Assembly (NCBI RefSeq): GCF_011386835.1
Contig: NC_088794.1
Span: 69,946,434 to 70,010,433, forward strand
DNA: 64,000 nucleotides
From: Chrysemys picta bellii
Taxonomy: Eukaryota > Chordata > Testudines > Emydidae
Reading direction: 5' to 3'
In this document: one piece after another, positions 32,777 through 44,341 of the stretch
How the letters are laid out: every line of letters starts with the position of its first letter
How positions within the stretch are numbered: position 1 is the stretch's first letter
Notes under the pieces: model-generated
What the model was told of the DNA's origin: nothing
What the model saw: the letters and a program-made list of their open reading frames with translations, nothing else
Databases searched by the model: none
Position numbers and translations under genes: made by a program

Positions 32777-33727
32777 GGGTATGTCTACACTGGCAAGTTT
32801 CTGCACCACAAGTTATACCACTTTTATTAAAATACTGGAATTAAATCACTGTTGCATGTCCACCCTGTGCTCCTTGTGATGCTGGAGATCATCCACATTA
32901 GCAGCTCTTGCAGCAGCAAAGACAGCAGTGCATTGTGGTAGCTATCCCACTGTGCAACTGGCCGCAGGGGTTTGCAATGCCTCATGGGGCAGGCACAGTG
33001 TCACATGATGCAGGTTTCCCAATCCCATTGTTCCATGGGCATCCTACTACATTGCCAGCTGCTTTTCAACTGAAGTGGGGAGCAGAGCAGTGTGTGACAG
33101 GGAGTGTGTGTATGGAGTGGGGGAGAGAGACAGTGTGTTTTGGGGGACAGAGAGTGTGTCAGCATGCTGTCTTGTAAGTTCAGACAGCGGCAGGAAGCAA
33201 CCAGTCCTGAGGCAGGGGGAGGGGGAAATCCCGACATCAGCCCCCGCCTCGCTCCCTGAGTTCTCTGCACAGCAATCTCTCTCTCTCCCCCCTCTTTCTC
33301 TCTCTCTCTCACACGCACACCCCTCTGTGTTCAACAGCATGAGCATTCCACATTAATGGTTTGCTGTGTGTCCTGGAGCAGATCAGCAGGGTACCTAAAG
33401 GTTGTCAGAAATGGTGCTTTGAAAGGGGAGGGGCACATGTCTCCAGGGCAGCCGAGTTCAAAACAATGAGCAGAGCGGTCACTTGAGGCGTTATGGGACA
33501 GCTCCGGAGGCCAATTACAGCGCGGAAAGCAATCAAGTGTTCATATTGGCAATAGAGCGCTGGAGCCTCTGCATAAATAGCCTTACGACTCTCGTCAAGG
33601 TGGATTTTTTGCAGCGCTGCAACTGAGGAGTTTCTGCACACAAAATGGCTTGGCAGCGTGTACACATCTGCAGTTTGAGTGCAGAAGCTGTTTTACTGCG
33701 CAGAAACTTGCCAGTGTAGACAAGCCC
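32777..33727. mobile_element. Non-autonomous Harbinger element (951 bp)
   Basis: Its 28-bp terminal inverted repeats begin GGGTATGTCTACACTGGC (left) and GGGCTTGTCTACACTGGC (right), 26 of 28 identical. They are flanked by TTA on both sides (32,774-32,776; 33,728-33,730). There is no transposase frame. Internal blocks near both ends resemble the 3,986-bp element: 'gcattgtggtagctatccca' here versus 'cattatgggcaactatccca' there, and 'gagttcaaaacaatgagcagagcgg' versus 'gagttcaaagtgatgaccagagtgg'. It also contains one GAGCGC (33,555). It therefore looks like an internally rearranged derivative or cousin, mobilised in trans. Confidence 0.88.
33271..33320. repeat. CT-rich simple repeat inside the 951-bp element
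   Basis: A TCTCTC/CCCC run. It gives rise to artefactual Arg/Glu or Ser/Leu-rich frames on both strands. Confidence 0.8.
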
Positions 33728-33941
33728 TTAGTCAAACCTATGAGAGTTTATTCAAGACTGTGACTGACAGTTTATTTGTAAAAGTGTTCACTAATCCTGA
33801 GAGTTTTGCTATTTTAGCATGAATTTATTCATATTAAACAGTGCTTTATTTGTAATATGTTATTTGGCATTTGGCATTTTTTATTGTTCTGTTTAAAGAG
33901 TTTGTCAACCAATGAATGAGGGGAAACAACAGCGTGCAATT

Positions 33942-34118
33942 TAGAATCATAGAATTACAGGGTTGGAAGGGACCTTAGGAGGTCATTTAGTCCAACCCCT
34001 GCTCAAAGCAGGACCAACACCAACTAAATCATCCCAGCCAGGGCTTTGTCAAGCCTGACCTTAAAAACCTCTAAGGAAGGAGATTCCACCACCTCCCTAG
34101 GTAACCCATTAGGTGACT
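33942..34118 (-). mobile_element. CR1 LINE 3' tail fragment
   Basis: Plus-strand 'aatcatagaattacagggtt', 'ggaagggaccttaggaggtc', 'ccaacccctgctcaaagcag' and 'gagattccaccacctcccta' are the reverse complement of the CR1 3' region, ending in the ATTCTATGATTCT-type terminus. Confidence 0.88.
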
Positions 34119-35020
34119 AATCACACACTATATATAACAAATAATGAAAATTCAGGGAGAATAGTTCACAAATAACTCATATGCTGAAAATTGTTCACAT
34201 AAACTATTCAGCAAGTACTTATACATAACAGGCCAGATACTCTAATATACATTGGGAAGTCCAATGGAGCTGCACTAATTTACAGCAGATCAGGATCTGG
34301 TCCAATGACTGTGTTCATGATTAAAAATTCAATATAATCCATGATGAATAGCATCACAAGCTCTCACAAGAAGTGTTTTTATTGATTACAAATTTGGGAC
34401 GCTACTGCTTGCTCTGAGTAGAAACATAAGGAGAAGTTACAGAGGAATACTACAGCTTCACTTAAAAGACAAAAAACCCCAGTATGCTACAGTAACAGTC
34501 CAACATACTGCTGTAAACTAATGTTTTTACCATTACAGAAGGAGTTATCCAAATGAATGGTATTAACTTTACAAATGATGCAATAATTTCCCCAACCGTT
34601 ATCATTACTGGAACATGTGCCCTTATCTCTACTGTACCTTTACTATTGTGTGATCCTACCGGCACTATTAAGCAAAGCCACAATGGGAGTTTTGTCTGAG
34701 AAAACACTGCAGGTTTGGACTCCCTGATTGTATTATCTACTCCCTTTCTCCCATCTCTGGCTCTTTCATAACTAGAGCATCTCTCTGCCTTTCTTTCTGG
34801 TGCCTCATCATCATTGTGGTAGCAGCTGCCCTGCCTTTACTGTTGCTACCTCTGTCATGATTGTGACAACATCTGGCCCACAAACTGCTTCTCTTCCTGT
34901 AATTACTGTAGCACCTAACTTAATTTTTTTGCTTAGCCCCTTATTAATGAAGGGCTAGAGTCTGACTAGGATTGCATGCCTGTGCAAAGGAGTAAGAACG
35001 CTGCCTTATGCTCCTATATA
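34119..35020. other. Nothing classified
   Basis: Near 34,220-34,310 ('ggccagatactctaat...cagatcaggatctggtcc') there is a likely fragment of the palindromic repeat family. The rest is unassigned. Confidence 0.4.
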
Positions 35021-35022
35021 CA

Positions 35023-35154
35023 GGGGTGCTGGAACTATTTGTATAGTGGGGGTGCTGGGAACCATTGAACTAAACTGCAAACCCTGTATATAATGGAAAC
35101 CATTTGAAGCCAGGGGATGTGGCAGCACCCCTAGTTCCAGCACCTGTGCCTATA
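35023..35154. mobile_element. Short MITE with 'CAGGGGTGCTGGAAC' ends
   Basis: 'caggggtgctggaac' near 35,024 pairs with 'gttccagcacctgtg' near 35,137-35,151. Inside, 'gtgggggtgctgggaacca' and 'ggcagcacccctagttcc' give a second complementary layer. TATA flanks both ends, compatible with a TA-type duplication but not decisive. Confidence 0.6.
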
Positions 35155-35399
35155 TAGTTTCCTGGATGTAAGCTGTGCTACTGTCCCACTTACTTCCTAT
35201 CTGAAACAGGTGGGTGGGGAGTTGGGGGATGGGCAGAGAACAGACAGAGCTTTGGCTCCACCCCCTATTCATGGGCTAAAGAAGCTGAGTAAGCAAGGGT
35301 GGATAGTAAATTACTGTTAGGATAGGCTAAACCATGGTGCCATGTCACACACAATGTCTACCATTGGTCCTCTGGCACATCCTCATGATGGGGGTATCA

Positions 35400-35567
35400 G
35401 GGCCAAAATTGGATGAGTGGTCTTGAAACTAGGTGCACAGCAGTCACAAGACCACTCAGGTTTGGCCACTCCACCCTTGTGATGCCAGAGGGCACATATT
35501 CCCAAATTTAAGTGGTACTGCAACCCCTGTGCACCAGGTCGCAAGACCACTCACCCAATTTTGGCCC
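35400..35567. repeat. Fold-back repeat with about 39-bp arms
   Basis: Left arm 35,400-35,438 (GGGCCAAAATTGG...GTGCAC) and right arm 35,529-35,567 (GTGCACCAGG...TTTTGGCCC) are reverse complements with few mismatches. The inner part also has 'caagaccactca' and 'gagtggtcttg' repeats. MITE-like, family unknown to me. Confidence 0.7.
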
Positions 35568-36260
35568 CATCACCTCCCCTGTCAAGACAGAGGTCATGCA
35601 GCCAAACCTGAGTGGGCATTGAGGCTGGCTCTTGCACCAGGACTCCCCACCCCGAGGAGCATGCTTGGCATCACTCCACTTCAGCAGCCCATTTCCCCTT
35701 TGCTCTGCCCACAGGACTCAGTGATCGCCTCAAGATCTGCTACAAGTAAAGGAAGCTGCGGTGAGTGCCTGCAGTGAGGAGCTGGCCAGGAGTGGGGGTG
35801 ATGGGTATCCCTGGTGCATACCATGTGAAAAATTTCTGGAGGGGGTGTGCCACTGGGCTAAAAGTAGATTATTATTCCCAGGAGAGAGCAGGGAGGATAT
35901 TGTATCTCATAGGGGTGTCTCAATGCCTCCTGGGGGCACAATGCCTCCTAGGGTTACTTTTGGGGTGGTGCAGATTACTCAGCACTAAACCTTAAGTCAC
36001 AGTGTAGCCTTAAATATTCTGGGTTTCTTAGTGCTATAGCAGGAGTGAAGCTCCTTCTCCCTGACACCCCACATTTCCTTTATCTATGCCTTCACTTCTG
36101 CAGCTGACACCATGTCCCTGTTCCATTGACTCTATCCAAAGGAGATTCAAACAGAAATAATTTGCTCATTCTCAAGTACAAAACCAAGACAGAAAACAAT
36201 AACTATATATACTGATGCTGCTTATTTATAACGTCATATATTGACCCTCTCTTGGTTCTC
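35568..36260. other. Nothing classified
   Basis: Moderately GC-rich, with overlapping 75-114 codon chance frames up to 35,995 and no domain. Confidence 0.4.
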
Positions 36261-36264
36261 TTTA

Positions 36265-36340
36265 AGGATCTGGTCAAAAGTCCATTGAAGCTGATGGGAA
36301 AACTCCCATTGACTTCACTGGACTTTGGATCAGGCCCTAA
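36265..36340. repeat. Palindromic MITE-like repeat
   Basis: 'aggatctggtcaaaagtcca' and 'tggactttggatcaggccct' are near-complementary around 'aactcccattgacttc'. A compact, well-preserved member of the fold-back family. Confidence 0.65.
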
Positions 36341-37639
36341 ATATTTATGATAGGGAATATGCTGCACCAGCATACAGTAAGAGGCAAAACTGCAGGCTTA
36401 CTCTCATTGATCTTGTGTCCTGAAATATCTGCAATGTCACACTAATCAGTGCAAGGTCATGTGCTGGCCATATAATTTTTTCTTGATACTTCAGACACAC
36501 ATCCTATGGATTTCCTTTTGGGTATAAGTTCTGGCTCTTTGAACAGGGATTTTTTTAAAAAGTCAAATATTGATATAAATCTAAATTCTAACATAATTGT
36601 AATGAAATTGGCTGCTCAGCCAGATAAAGATGAGACAAAAATGGAAAATACTGATGGACATTTTAATACCTATTGCTCTTAGAAAACTAATAAGATGCTG
36701 AAAAGACTCTTTGAAGTAAAGCACTAAATGATGCCTCTCGTGCAGCGTGCAGAGTTTTGGTAAGGGGAGGCACGCTGGGCTGTCAAGCAGGGAAGAGGCT
36801 AGCATATACCTATGGGGAAAGGCCCCAGAGTGTGCCATGTACAGCATCTCTTGGGACAGTGGTTGGTATAAGTTATGCTCACTCCCATGGCACCAATCAG
36901 GCTTTGGCTGGTGTGTGGAGGGTGGGCTGGGGGGGATGGGAGAGTGAGTCAGGTCATGGCTATAGCACTAGTGAGCTCTCCAGCCCAGCTAACAAATGAT
37001 CATTGCCTTCCCCATGTATGTGCTGGTGGGGGCAGGGGAAGGGGAGGAATTTCCTGCAGCCTGTCCCCCACCTATCACAGCCATGGAGGGGCAGCCATAA
37101 TATGTCCCTACGCATTCAAACTTGGTTTGACTCAGATAACTCCAGGTATAAAAATGAAAAGACATGAAAGAAGATTAGATTAAATATATAGTCTTATTAT
37201 TCATTCTGCATGGATAACCACCTGAATGAAAGAACATTGGCTCTGGAATCTAGCATGCCTAGATCATCACTTTGTTGGCTCTCTCTATTGCTATGTCCTA
37301 TATTTAGATTACACATTGCAATAGCTTGCAATTGTCCCCTTTCAGTTTTAGTTTTGCATGTATTATTCACTTGCTTTTTTCCCCTATTTATAATCAGTTT
37401 TTACCAGCAAGGAAAATACCTGTCCTCTATATTCTCACTATTATTAATACAGAATTTTCTGCACCAAGATGAAGCAAAGATGCCATATTTTACTGTGTAA
37501 CTATGAACTGTTTGCAATTTTGTTCATGATGGACCTCTTTCTGCAGAAGCTGAGCATACACTCAACTTATCTAGCAGAATCAGAATAAGTGTTGTTTACC
37601 CTTTCAGCGTTTCACGGCGTTTCCAATTAAATTAATAGG
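36341..37639. other. Nothing classified
   Basis: AT-rich apart from a G-rich patch (36,890-37,050). Overlapping frames of about 80-100 codons there lack any family signature. Confidence 0.4.
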
Positions 37640-37990
37640 CAGCAGATTTAATACAAACAAAGGAAGCACTTTTTTACAAAACATAAAAGTAACCTGTGGA
37701 ACTCATTGGCATGGGATGTTGTAATGGTTCAAAAAAGAACTGGCTAAGTTCACAGAGGATAGGTTCATCAATGGCTATTAGCCAAGATGATCAGGGAAGG
37801 AACCCCATCCTCAGGGCAACCCTAAAACTCTGACTACCAGAAACTGGGAGTGAAACCCAGGGGTGGATTGCTCCATAATTGCCCTGTCCTGTACACTCCA
37901 CGAGAAGCTGTGGTGGGCCACTGTTGGAGACAGGATACTGGGCAAAATGAATCATGGTCTGACCCAATATGGAAGCTCTTTATGTTTTCA
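37640..37990 (+). repeat. CR1-like LINE 3' end
   Basis: 'ataggttcatcaatggctat', 'tagccaagatgatcagggaa', 'ccactgttggagacaggata' and 'ggtctgacccaatatgg' are in the order of the common CR1-type tail. Preceded by 'ctgtggaactcattggcatg', a trace of the ORF2 C-terminus. Confidence 0.8.
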
Positions 37991-38261
37991 TGTCAATATA
38001 TACTTAGTCTGTCTCCCATTTCTTTCAGCTCTGAGTCTGGGTGCTGTGGATCATGTAGGTGAATCCAGCCAGCAAAAGTGTGTCATGTCACAGCAAAGAT
38101 AATATATTCTCTAGTTCTCTTTCTAGGAGTGAAATTCACCCCAGTACAGAGTGCCAGATGAGACCTTTGCCTCACTTAAGTCTCACTGATAGGCACCGGG
38201 GCACAGCACAGGATTTCTGCTGGCCCTCTGCCCAAGGGTGATAGTCACTCTGTGTGAATCA

Positions 38262-38480
38262 GAGAATCTAGAGAGGTAAGACTAGTTAGGTCAACTAATC
38301 CATGTTTCTGCCACTTCAGGAAAGTTCACTATCCCATAGTTACCGGAGTTTTGTCCTTTCAAGTATTAAATTTGTCAAGCAACAGAGCTTCCATCTCTTC
38401 CCTTGAGAGAGGCCATAAATAAATGCAGCTCACTGTGAGGAAGTTTTCCTGATATTCATGTTGAATTTTCCCCATCTTCC
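38262..38480 (-). repeat. CR1-like fragment
   Basis: 'aacagagcttccatctcttc', 'ccttgagagaggcca', 'gtgaggaagttttcctgata' and 'ttcatgttgaattttcc' match the reverse complement of the CR1 C-terminal/3' region. Confidence 0.6.
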
Positions 38481-40300
38481 CCCCTTTACTATGTGAATTT
38501 TCCCTTTTGTTCCACAAGAAAACAGAAGAACCCAGCCAATGAAAAACAATTTCCCTTTTTTCATCTCTCCCCATTCTTTTCATAACTCTGATACAATGGC
38601 AACATTTTCTGGCTTTGCTTCATGTGCACAACATTTGGGCTGCTCCAGTGCAGATTTCATCCTGATCCCTCTCTTGGCCCCTCTCAAGACTTTCTGCCTG
38701 ATTCAAGCCAGCTAAACACTTGTCTTACACAGTCATATTTTAAATTTTTGAAACAGAATCCAGCCCAGACCTCAATTAGCAATGACATATTCCCCGAACC
38801 CTAGGTTGGTAAGCAAAAGATAAACAGCAGTTACAATATTCTTTGCCAGGAATCATGCCCTCAATGCCATGGTTGATGCACAGACATAGTCTCTTGGCTG
38901 CTTGCACTCATGTCCATCTGCTAAGATGGCAAAGTGCCTTCTCACAAGTTATTTGGATTCTTGCCTTGGGGGCATAGGTGCCAGGCAATGATCAGCAGCC
39001 TGCACAACAATGCAAGTGTCATTTCTTCTAAAGGCACAGCTCCTTTGAGCCATTACTATAGGACTGGTACCCTGGGCCTCCTAAGGCATGATTACACCTG
39101 TTGAAAATTTTGTGCCAAGAAAAGAATACATGAACCGTGCCGAAAAGCAATAACCAAATGCAGAGTCATTTCTGGCTGCCAAAGAGACAGGTTGCATTGC
39201 CGCAGGTGCATAGAAACTCATCACTACTACTTGGGGTGTCAGAAAAGATCGCAGCAGACCACAGCTGCCTGGAGGCTTGTTTGAAGCAGGCAAGACAATG
39301 GCCCCAAGTAACAAATTGAATCAAATATCAGTGACAGAGCCCACATGTGAGCTCTTCACATGGAATAAACAACCAGTAAAGGGCAGAATCCTGACTTAGT
39401 CAACAACAACCCGAGTAACTCTGTCATGTTCTGCAAAGGAAAATGTTGGACGTTAGCCATTTTCTTCCCACTCACTTACCATGTATAATTACACAGGGCA
39501 GAGGAACAAGTTACTTTGAAAAGGACATGGTAGTTCATTTTTCTTCTAGCTATAACTAAGGCCACCTGTAGAGAAATGGATCAATGGAGCAGCATTGCAC
39601 AGCATGTTAGTAGAGCACACCAAAGAATAAGGAAGAAATTGTGGGCTAAATCCTGGTGCTCCCAAGCAATGCATGGCAAACCTGGGAAAGTGGGGAGGCA
39701 TAGTTGGCATTATACCACTTATACCCACATTATACTCTACCCCTCATTTGTCCATGTCCATTCTGAGGAATGCCAGAGGCTGAACTCCCGCCAGTGCAAG
39801 TTACAGCACCTTCATGGCTCTAGGAGCAATTCTGCCAATTGGGATCTCTAGCCCCCGACCTGTTCTCTCCGCAGCCTACACATCTGCTATGGAAAGCAGC
39901 TCCTGACAATGCCAGCCTCACACCATATGAGGACCATTATGTAAGTGGTATGCTGCGGTTGCCTCAAGGCAGTTTTAAGTTTCCATTGAGCTGTGGGATT
40001 TATGAGAGTTCAAGGATCTGGCCCTGTGTGTATCCCTCTAAGCACAGTGAGTTGTACGAATGTTATGAGTTAGCCCCTAGCTATCCCATATGCAGGTGCC
40101 ACTTTTTCCTTTTAGGTACTATTGGATTCAGTAGGAGTTTTGTCATTGACCTCAATGGCATTAGAATTTGGCCCTGAAGCATAGCTATTATTATAAGTGC
40201 ACCAGCGGCAATTTCCACCAGCCTGGCATCTTGCAATAATTGAGCCTACAAATTTATCTTAAATGTGAGCTCAACTGTAAAAAGTGTATAAAAGATCATA
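38481..40300. other. Nothing classified; one palindromic fragment
   Basis: A fragment at about 40,110-40,176 ('tggattcagtaggagttttg...gaatttggccct') belongs to the fold-back family. Other chance frames (39,576-40,177) have no support. Confidence 0.4.
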
Positions 40301-40306
40301 AAGTGC

Positions 40307-40464
40307 TAGGGTGACCAGATGAGAGGAAGAAAATATCGGGACACCAGGAGGGGGGAGCGAAATATCGGGACAAATTGCTTCCCGACCAGAGATCGGTCGG
40401 GACACGGGACAAACATCGAAAAATCGGGACGGTCCTGATTTTATCGGGACGTCTGGTCACCCTA
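40307..40464. mobile_element. Mariner-like MITE (158 bp) with TA ends
   Basis: TAGGGTGACCAGA (40,307-40,319) and TCTGGTCACCCTA (40,452-40,464) are exact inverse complements. The outermost TA on each side fits a TA target duplication, as in the Tc1/mariner superfamily. The interior is rich in 'atcgggac' motifs in the inverted arrangement expected from its palindromic build. No coding capacity. Confidence 0.85.
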
Positions 40465-40639
40465 TAAAGTGCCATGATAACCTATAACATCAAATGTTGA
40501 TAGGAAAAGTTGCAAAACAGAGATTGAATTAGTCCAAAGAAAAAGGCCTACTGATATAATTCAAGAACTGTGTTAAGCTCCTGCCTGGTAAACAAGAGAA
40601 GAGTGGGTATGGGCTGTTCCACCCATTGTTCCCATTTGG

Positions 40640-41700
40640 AATCCTTAAAAAAAAGAAAGAGACTGTGGGCAGGAAAAGCAGGCAACTGAAATGCTGGCTG
40701 ATTGAAAGATGAGAGAAGGGGAAGGAGAGAGCTTCATCATCATGGCTGCCACCCCCACCATCTCCATCTCCTGGGACCCCAGGCCTTCATCATTCTGATC
40801 CTGAGAGATGTCCTGACCACACTGAGCCAGAGAGAGGGACCCTGATGAGACTGCCACCTTCACCAACTCCTTCTCAATCCTGAACACCACCTATGATGTG
40901 AGACTTTGTCTCCCCCTCACTGCCCGTGTGTCCTTTTCCTTCCCCCATCTTATTTATTTTCTTTCCTGTTTCTCTCCTTTTGCTTTCTGGTTAATAAGAG
41001 TCTGGCAAGACTACATATTTTGCAACACTGCTGTAAGCCTGTGACCAGAGAGGCAACTAAAATCAATACTCCAAACAGCCCACTGCTGGTACAAGTTGTT
41101 CGGATCTCGGAGTAGCTGACAATATGGTGTGCTGGACCTGTGTTTTTCCAGCTGTGAGGTTGCAAGTGAAAGACAACATCAGTGGCTGCATTTTCAATCT
41201 TTGCTGTTCTTTTCTCTCCCGCTTTTTGTGTGTTGTTCTTGTTTTGTCCTCTAGGAAACGGGATCAGACTTTAACAACAACAGCAGCGATAACACCACCT
41301 TCTGGCCCATCTCAACTAACTTCGTCACTTTTCTCAAAAAAGGACAGTTTTTACCATCTTTGATACCATCTAGAAGACTGTCAAACAAGGGTGGGGGGAG
41401 GGGGGGAAGAGGGAAGAAGAGTTATTTTTAAAACTCTTTCCAGCCCAAGGGAAAAGGAGCAAGAGATGTTATTAAAATGAAAGCCTTACAATTTACATTT
41501 CAAATTCTTTAACTGTTTTTCCTTCTTTTCCTGTATCTGTAATAAAAGGTTAAAAGGATTTTTAATGGTGTGTTTGCCATGGGAGGCTGAGGACTCTGTA
41601 TTCCAAATCCCAAACCATGTTTAAAACTGCTTAATGTTGGACGTGTGGATTATGTTAATACATTTTACTCTTTGGGCCCACGTAGTCCATCTAAATTAAT
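40640..41700 (+). repeat. Unclassified long repeat-like segment with intron-like and polyadenylation signals
   Basis: It resembles a sequence I recall as very common in turtle DNA. On the plus strand it has an ATG-initiated short frame near 40,742, a GTGAG donor-like site (40,898), a pyrimidine tract ending CTCTAG (41,254) and AATAAA (41,541). No frame longer than about 80 codons. It could be an LTR, a retroposed transcript or a non-autonomous element; I cannot decide. Confidence 0.4.
41389..41413 (+). other. G-quadruplex-capable G tract
   Basis: Four runs of three or more G with 1-4 nt loops (GGGTGGGGGGAGGGGGGG, then AAGAGGG) fit the G4 consensus. Confidence 0.6.
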
Positions 41701-41864
41701 ACAACCGGCATTAAGTGGGAAGAGTTATTGGCCAATAAGCAGAAGCTGCTTCCTTAGTAGGGAAAAAAAATCTGCTTTCAGGAAAGGCAGTGGAAGGACT
41801 CTGGATTTACAGTGGTGAAACTGAGTTCATAAACTGGTCTCTGGAGTGCTGACTCATGAAAACG

Positions 41865-42475
41865 ATGACCATAATGTCAGAGCCTTGGATTCTTGACATC
41901 TACCCCAAATCGGGGGTAGGAATCAGGAAGGGATTCCACCCTATCATGTTGTGGAAGATTTTTCTTTATCTCCTTCATCTGAAGCATCAGAGATGACTAA
42001 GACTGGAAATGGGATAGTGGAGGGGTGGGCCAAGGTCCAGGATGGTACTGAGCATCCTCTTTCTCAGGTACTTGGCTGGCTGGTTCTTGCTCCCATGCTC
42101 AGGATCTAACTGATCACCACCTGTGGAGTCAGGAACTGTTCCCCAAGTCAGATCGGGAGTGACCTTTTTCACCTTCCTCTGCAGCGTGTAAGTGTGGATC
42201 ACTTGCCAGGATTATCTGGGTATATCTCACTTAATCACTTCCCTGCCACTGCATGGGCCTCAGGCACTGGTGCACCTCAGTCCCTCCTATTCTCTGCCTG
42301 TGTGACACATAAAAGTGTAGTCTTCTGTGGGCTGTAATACTTTGGTCTCATTTTGGTTGTGGAGTTTAGGTTGTGGATGCTGGATGGTGCTGGTGGCCTG
42401 TGATATACAGCAGTACAGACTGGATGATCTGGTGGTCCATTTTGGCCTTAAATGCTATGACTATGATTCTACAAC
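41865..42475. repeat. CR1-like repeat fragments ending in a CR1-type tail
   Basis: 41,870-42,190 ('ccccaaatcgggggtaggaa', 'gaagcatcagagatgacta', 'atgctcaggatctaactgat') is complementary in kind to 11,400-11,860. 42,320-42,475 ends 'actggatgatctggtggtcc', 'ctatgactatgattct', the CR1 terminal motif on the plus strand. Confidence 0.55.
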
Positions 42476-43117
42476 TAATGCCATAAGTGACAAAAACCCT
42501 AAAGGGCATGAGAAAATGTGGATGATGTAATTTAAATGCAAATTGGACTTTCTATCAATCTTTCCCTCTATTTGGAAGGAAATAGAAAATGAGTGCTATG
42601 CAACAAAAGAATATTAGACTCCAAGCAACTACCATAGCTTTATTTTGTGGCATTTCTGATACCTACTGTACACAGGACTTTATCATAGGACTGCAGTATC
42701 ATATCAGATGTTCAATGTTTAAAAAAAAAGTTTGGGATATACTCATTTTAATTTCTTTTGAAAAGGTAGAGTAAGCGATTAAAGATTCCACAGTGCAAAT
42801 GAAACTCTAGAAGCTGCATTCTACCCTTTGACACACGTGTGAGTTCCACTGAAGCCAATGGAATCTCTGTGTGTGGATCGAAGTGCAGAAGTTCGCTCCA
42901 ATGCATTTTTTCTTCAACAAGAAGATCTTATAATATTCTCCCAGGCAAGAGCCTGGTTTCCTTCTCCTATGGCAACCTTAGAAGCCATGTTGTTGTTACC
43001 CCTCACCTGACACTGCACCATTCTCCAGGGAAGGCTTACAGTCTATTGAGGATGTTTTTGTTGGTAGAACCAGAAGTCAGTTCCAGGCAAATGTCCTCAT
43101 GGTAATCTGCCTCACTG
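42476..43117. other. Nothing classified
   Basis: AT-rich sequence with no gene signal. Confidence 0.4.
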
Positions 43118-43780
43118 GTTGAAATTTTTCATTATATATTTTAAAAAATGAGAAATGGCCTCTTTTAAAATTAAAAAAAATTGAAAGATTTTTGTGAACA
43201 TTTTTAATGTCCAGGTATCCAGTAAAATTGAAAATTTCAAACTTCAACATTTTGAGTCTTTGGATTTTTGTTTTTTGCCTTTCTTTCAATTTTTTTCGCT
43301 TTCTCCTCTTTTTACCATGGAATGCAGTAAAATGGATGATGTATAGGGTTACTTTGGTTTTGTTTTGCTTTCAGTTTTTCTGTCCTTTTTCTTTCATTGC
43401 CCACCCTCCCAGACTCTTTTTCCACTCTATACCTTCTCAAAACATCGTCAGTTATGGAAAAGCAACAGTATCAAAAGCAAAAGGAAAACACTTTAACTCT
43501 GCCAGTCTGGATCTTTTCCAAAGATTGAGGAGTTTAGACATATTGCAAAATATCAAAAGGAAAAATTAAAAAAGGAAAAACAACAAAACACCCCCCAACA
43601 CACACATATTGCTAATTTTATTGTACTCAGTTGTGAAAAGGAAGGAAATAAAAATATGATTTTTTCAAATTATTTTTCAATTTTCTTAAATAAAATTATT
43701 TCTCCATTTCAAACCCTGCAAAACAGAAAAAAAGTCTGAAATTTCAAAATATTTGCAAATTGTTTTTCCATTTTTCAACC
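43118..43780. repeat. AT-rich fold-back element (about 660 bp)
   Basis: Begins GGTTGAAATTTTTC and ends GAAAAAT...TTTTTCAACC, which are inverse-complementary. Inside, 'ttgaaaatttcaaactt' and 'tctgaaatttcaaaatatt' stretches repeat the theme. No coding capacity and no clear target duplication. Confidence 0.5.
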
Positions 43781-44062
43781 AACTGCCTGGAGTGGAGGGA
43801 ACATAGTGTATACTCACCTACTCTTGTCCCAGCTTGCACCACAAGCAAGGTGTGCTATAAGCTCCAGGCATGTTGCTGCTCTGTCTCTACTGCAGGTTGG
43901 GAGGGCTTTGCTAGCAAGTCTATCTATTTAAGGTATTTATGTAGCACCAATTGCCACTATGTGTAGGTGTTATTCTAGTGCATTTTACTACCCTAGAGCT
44001 TGTGTAGTTGAGGGCAGCATTCCTCAGAAAAGCCTCAACCCTGAAATAAATAGTAACTTCTA

Positions 44063-44338
44063 AGGATATGCCTACACTGCAATAAAATACCTGGGGCTGG
44101 CCTGTCAGCTGAGTCCCATTGGTGGGGACCGGGCTGTGGGACTATAACATTGCAGTGTAGGTGTTCAGGCTTGGGCTCGACACTGGGCTCAGGGACCCTC
44201 CCCCCTCCTGGGGTCCCAGAGCTTAGCCTCCAACCCACCCCCAAACATCTGCACTGCAATTCTACAGCCTTGTAGCCCAAGCCCAAGTCAGCTGACACAG
44301 GCCAACCATGGGTGTTTTAATGCAGTGTAGATATACCT
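44063..44338. mobile_element. MITE with 'TATGCCTACACTGCAATAAA' ends
   Basis: Left GGATATGCCTACACTGCA and right (inward) GGTATATCTACACTGCAT form inverted repeats. The interior is a long imperfect palindrome: 'gggctggcctgtcagctgag' pairs with 'agtcagctgacacaggcca', and 'ggctcagggaccctcccccc' lies near the centre. Terminus resembles the Harbinger-type ends; no TTA duplication is visible. Confidence 0.7.
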
Positions 44339-44341
44339 GCA

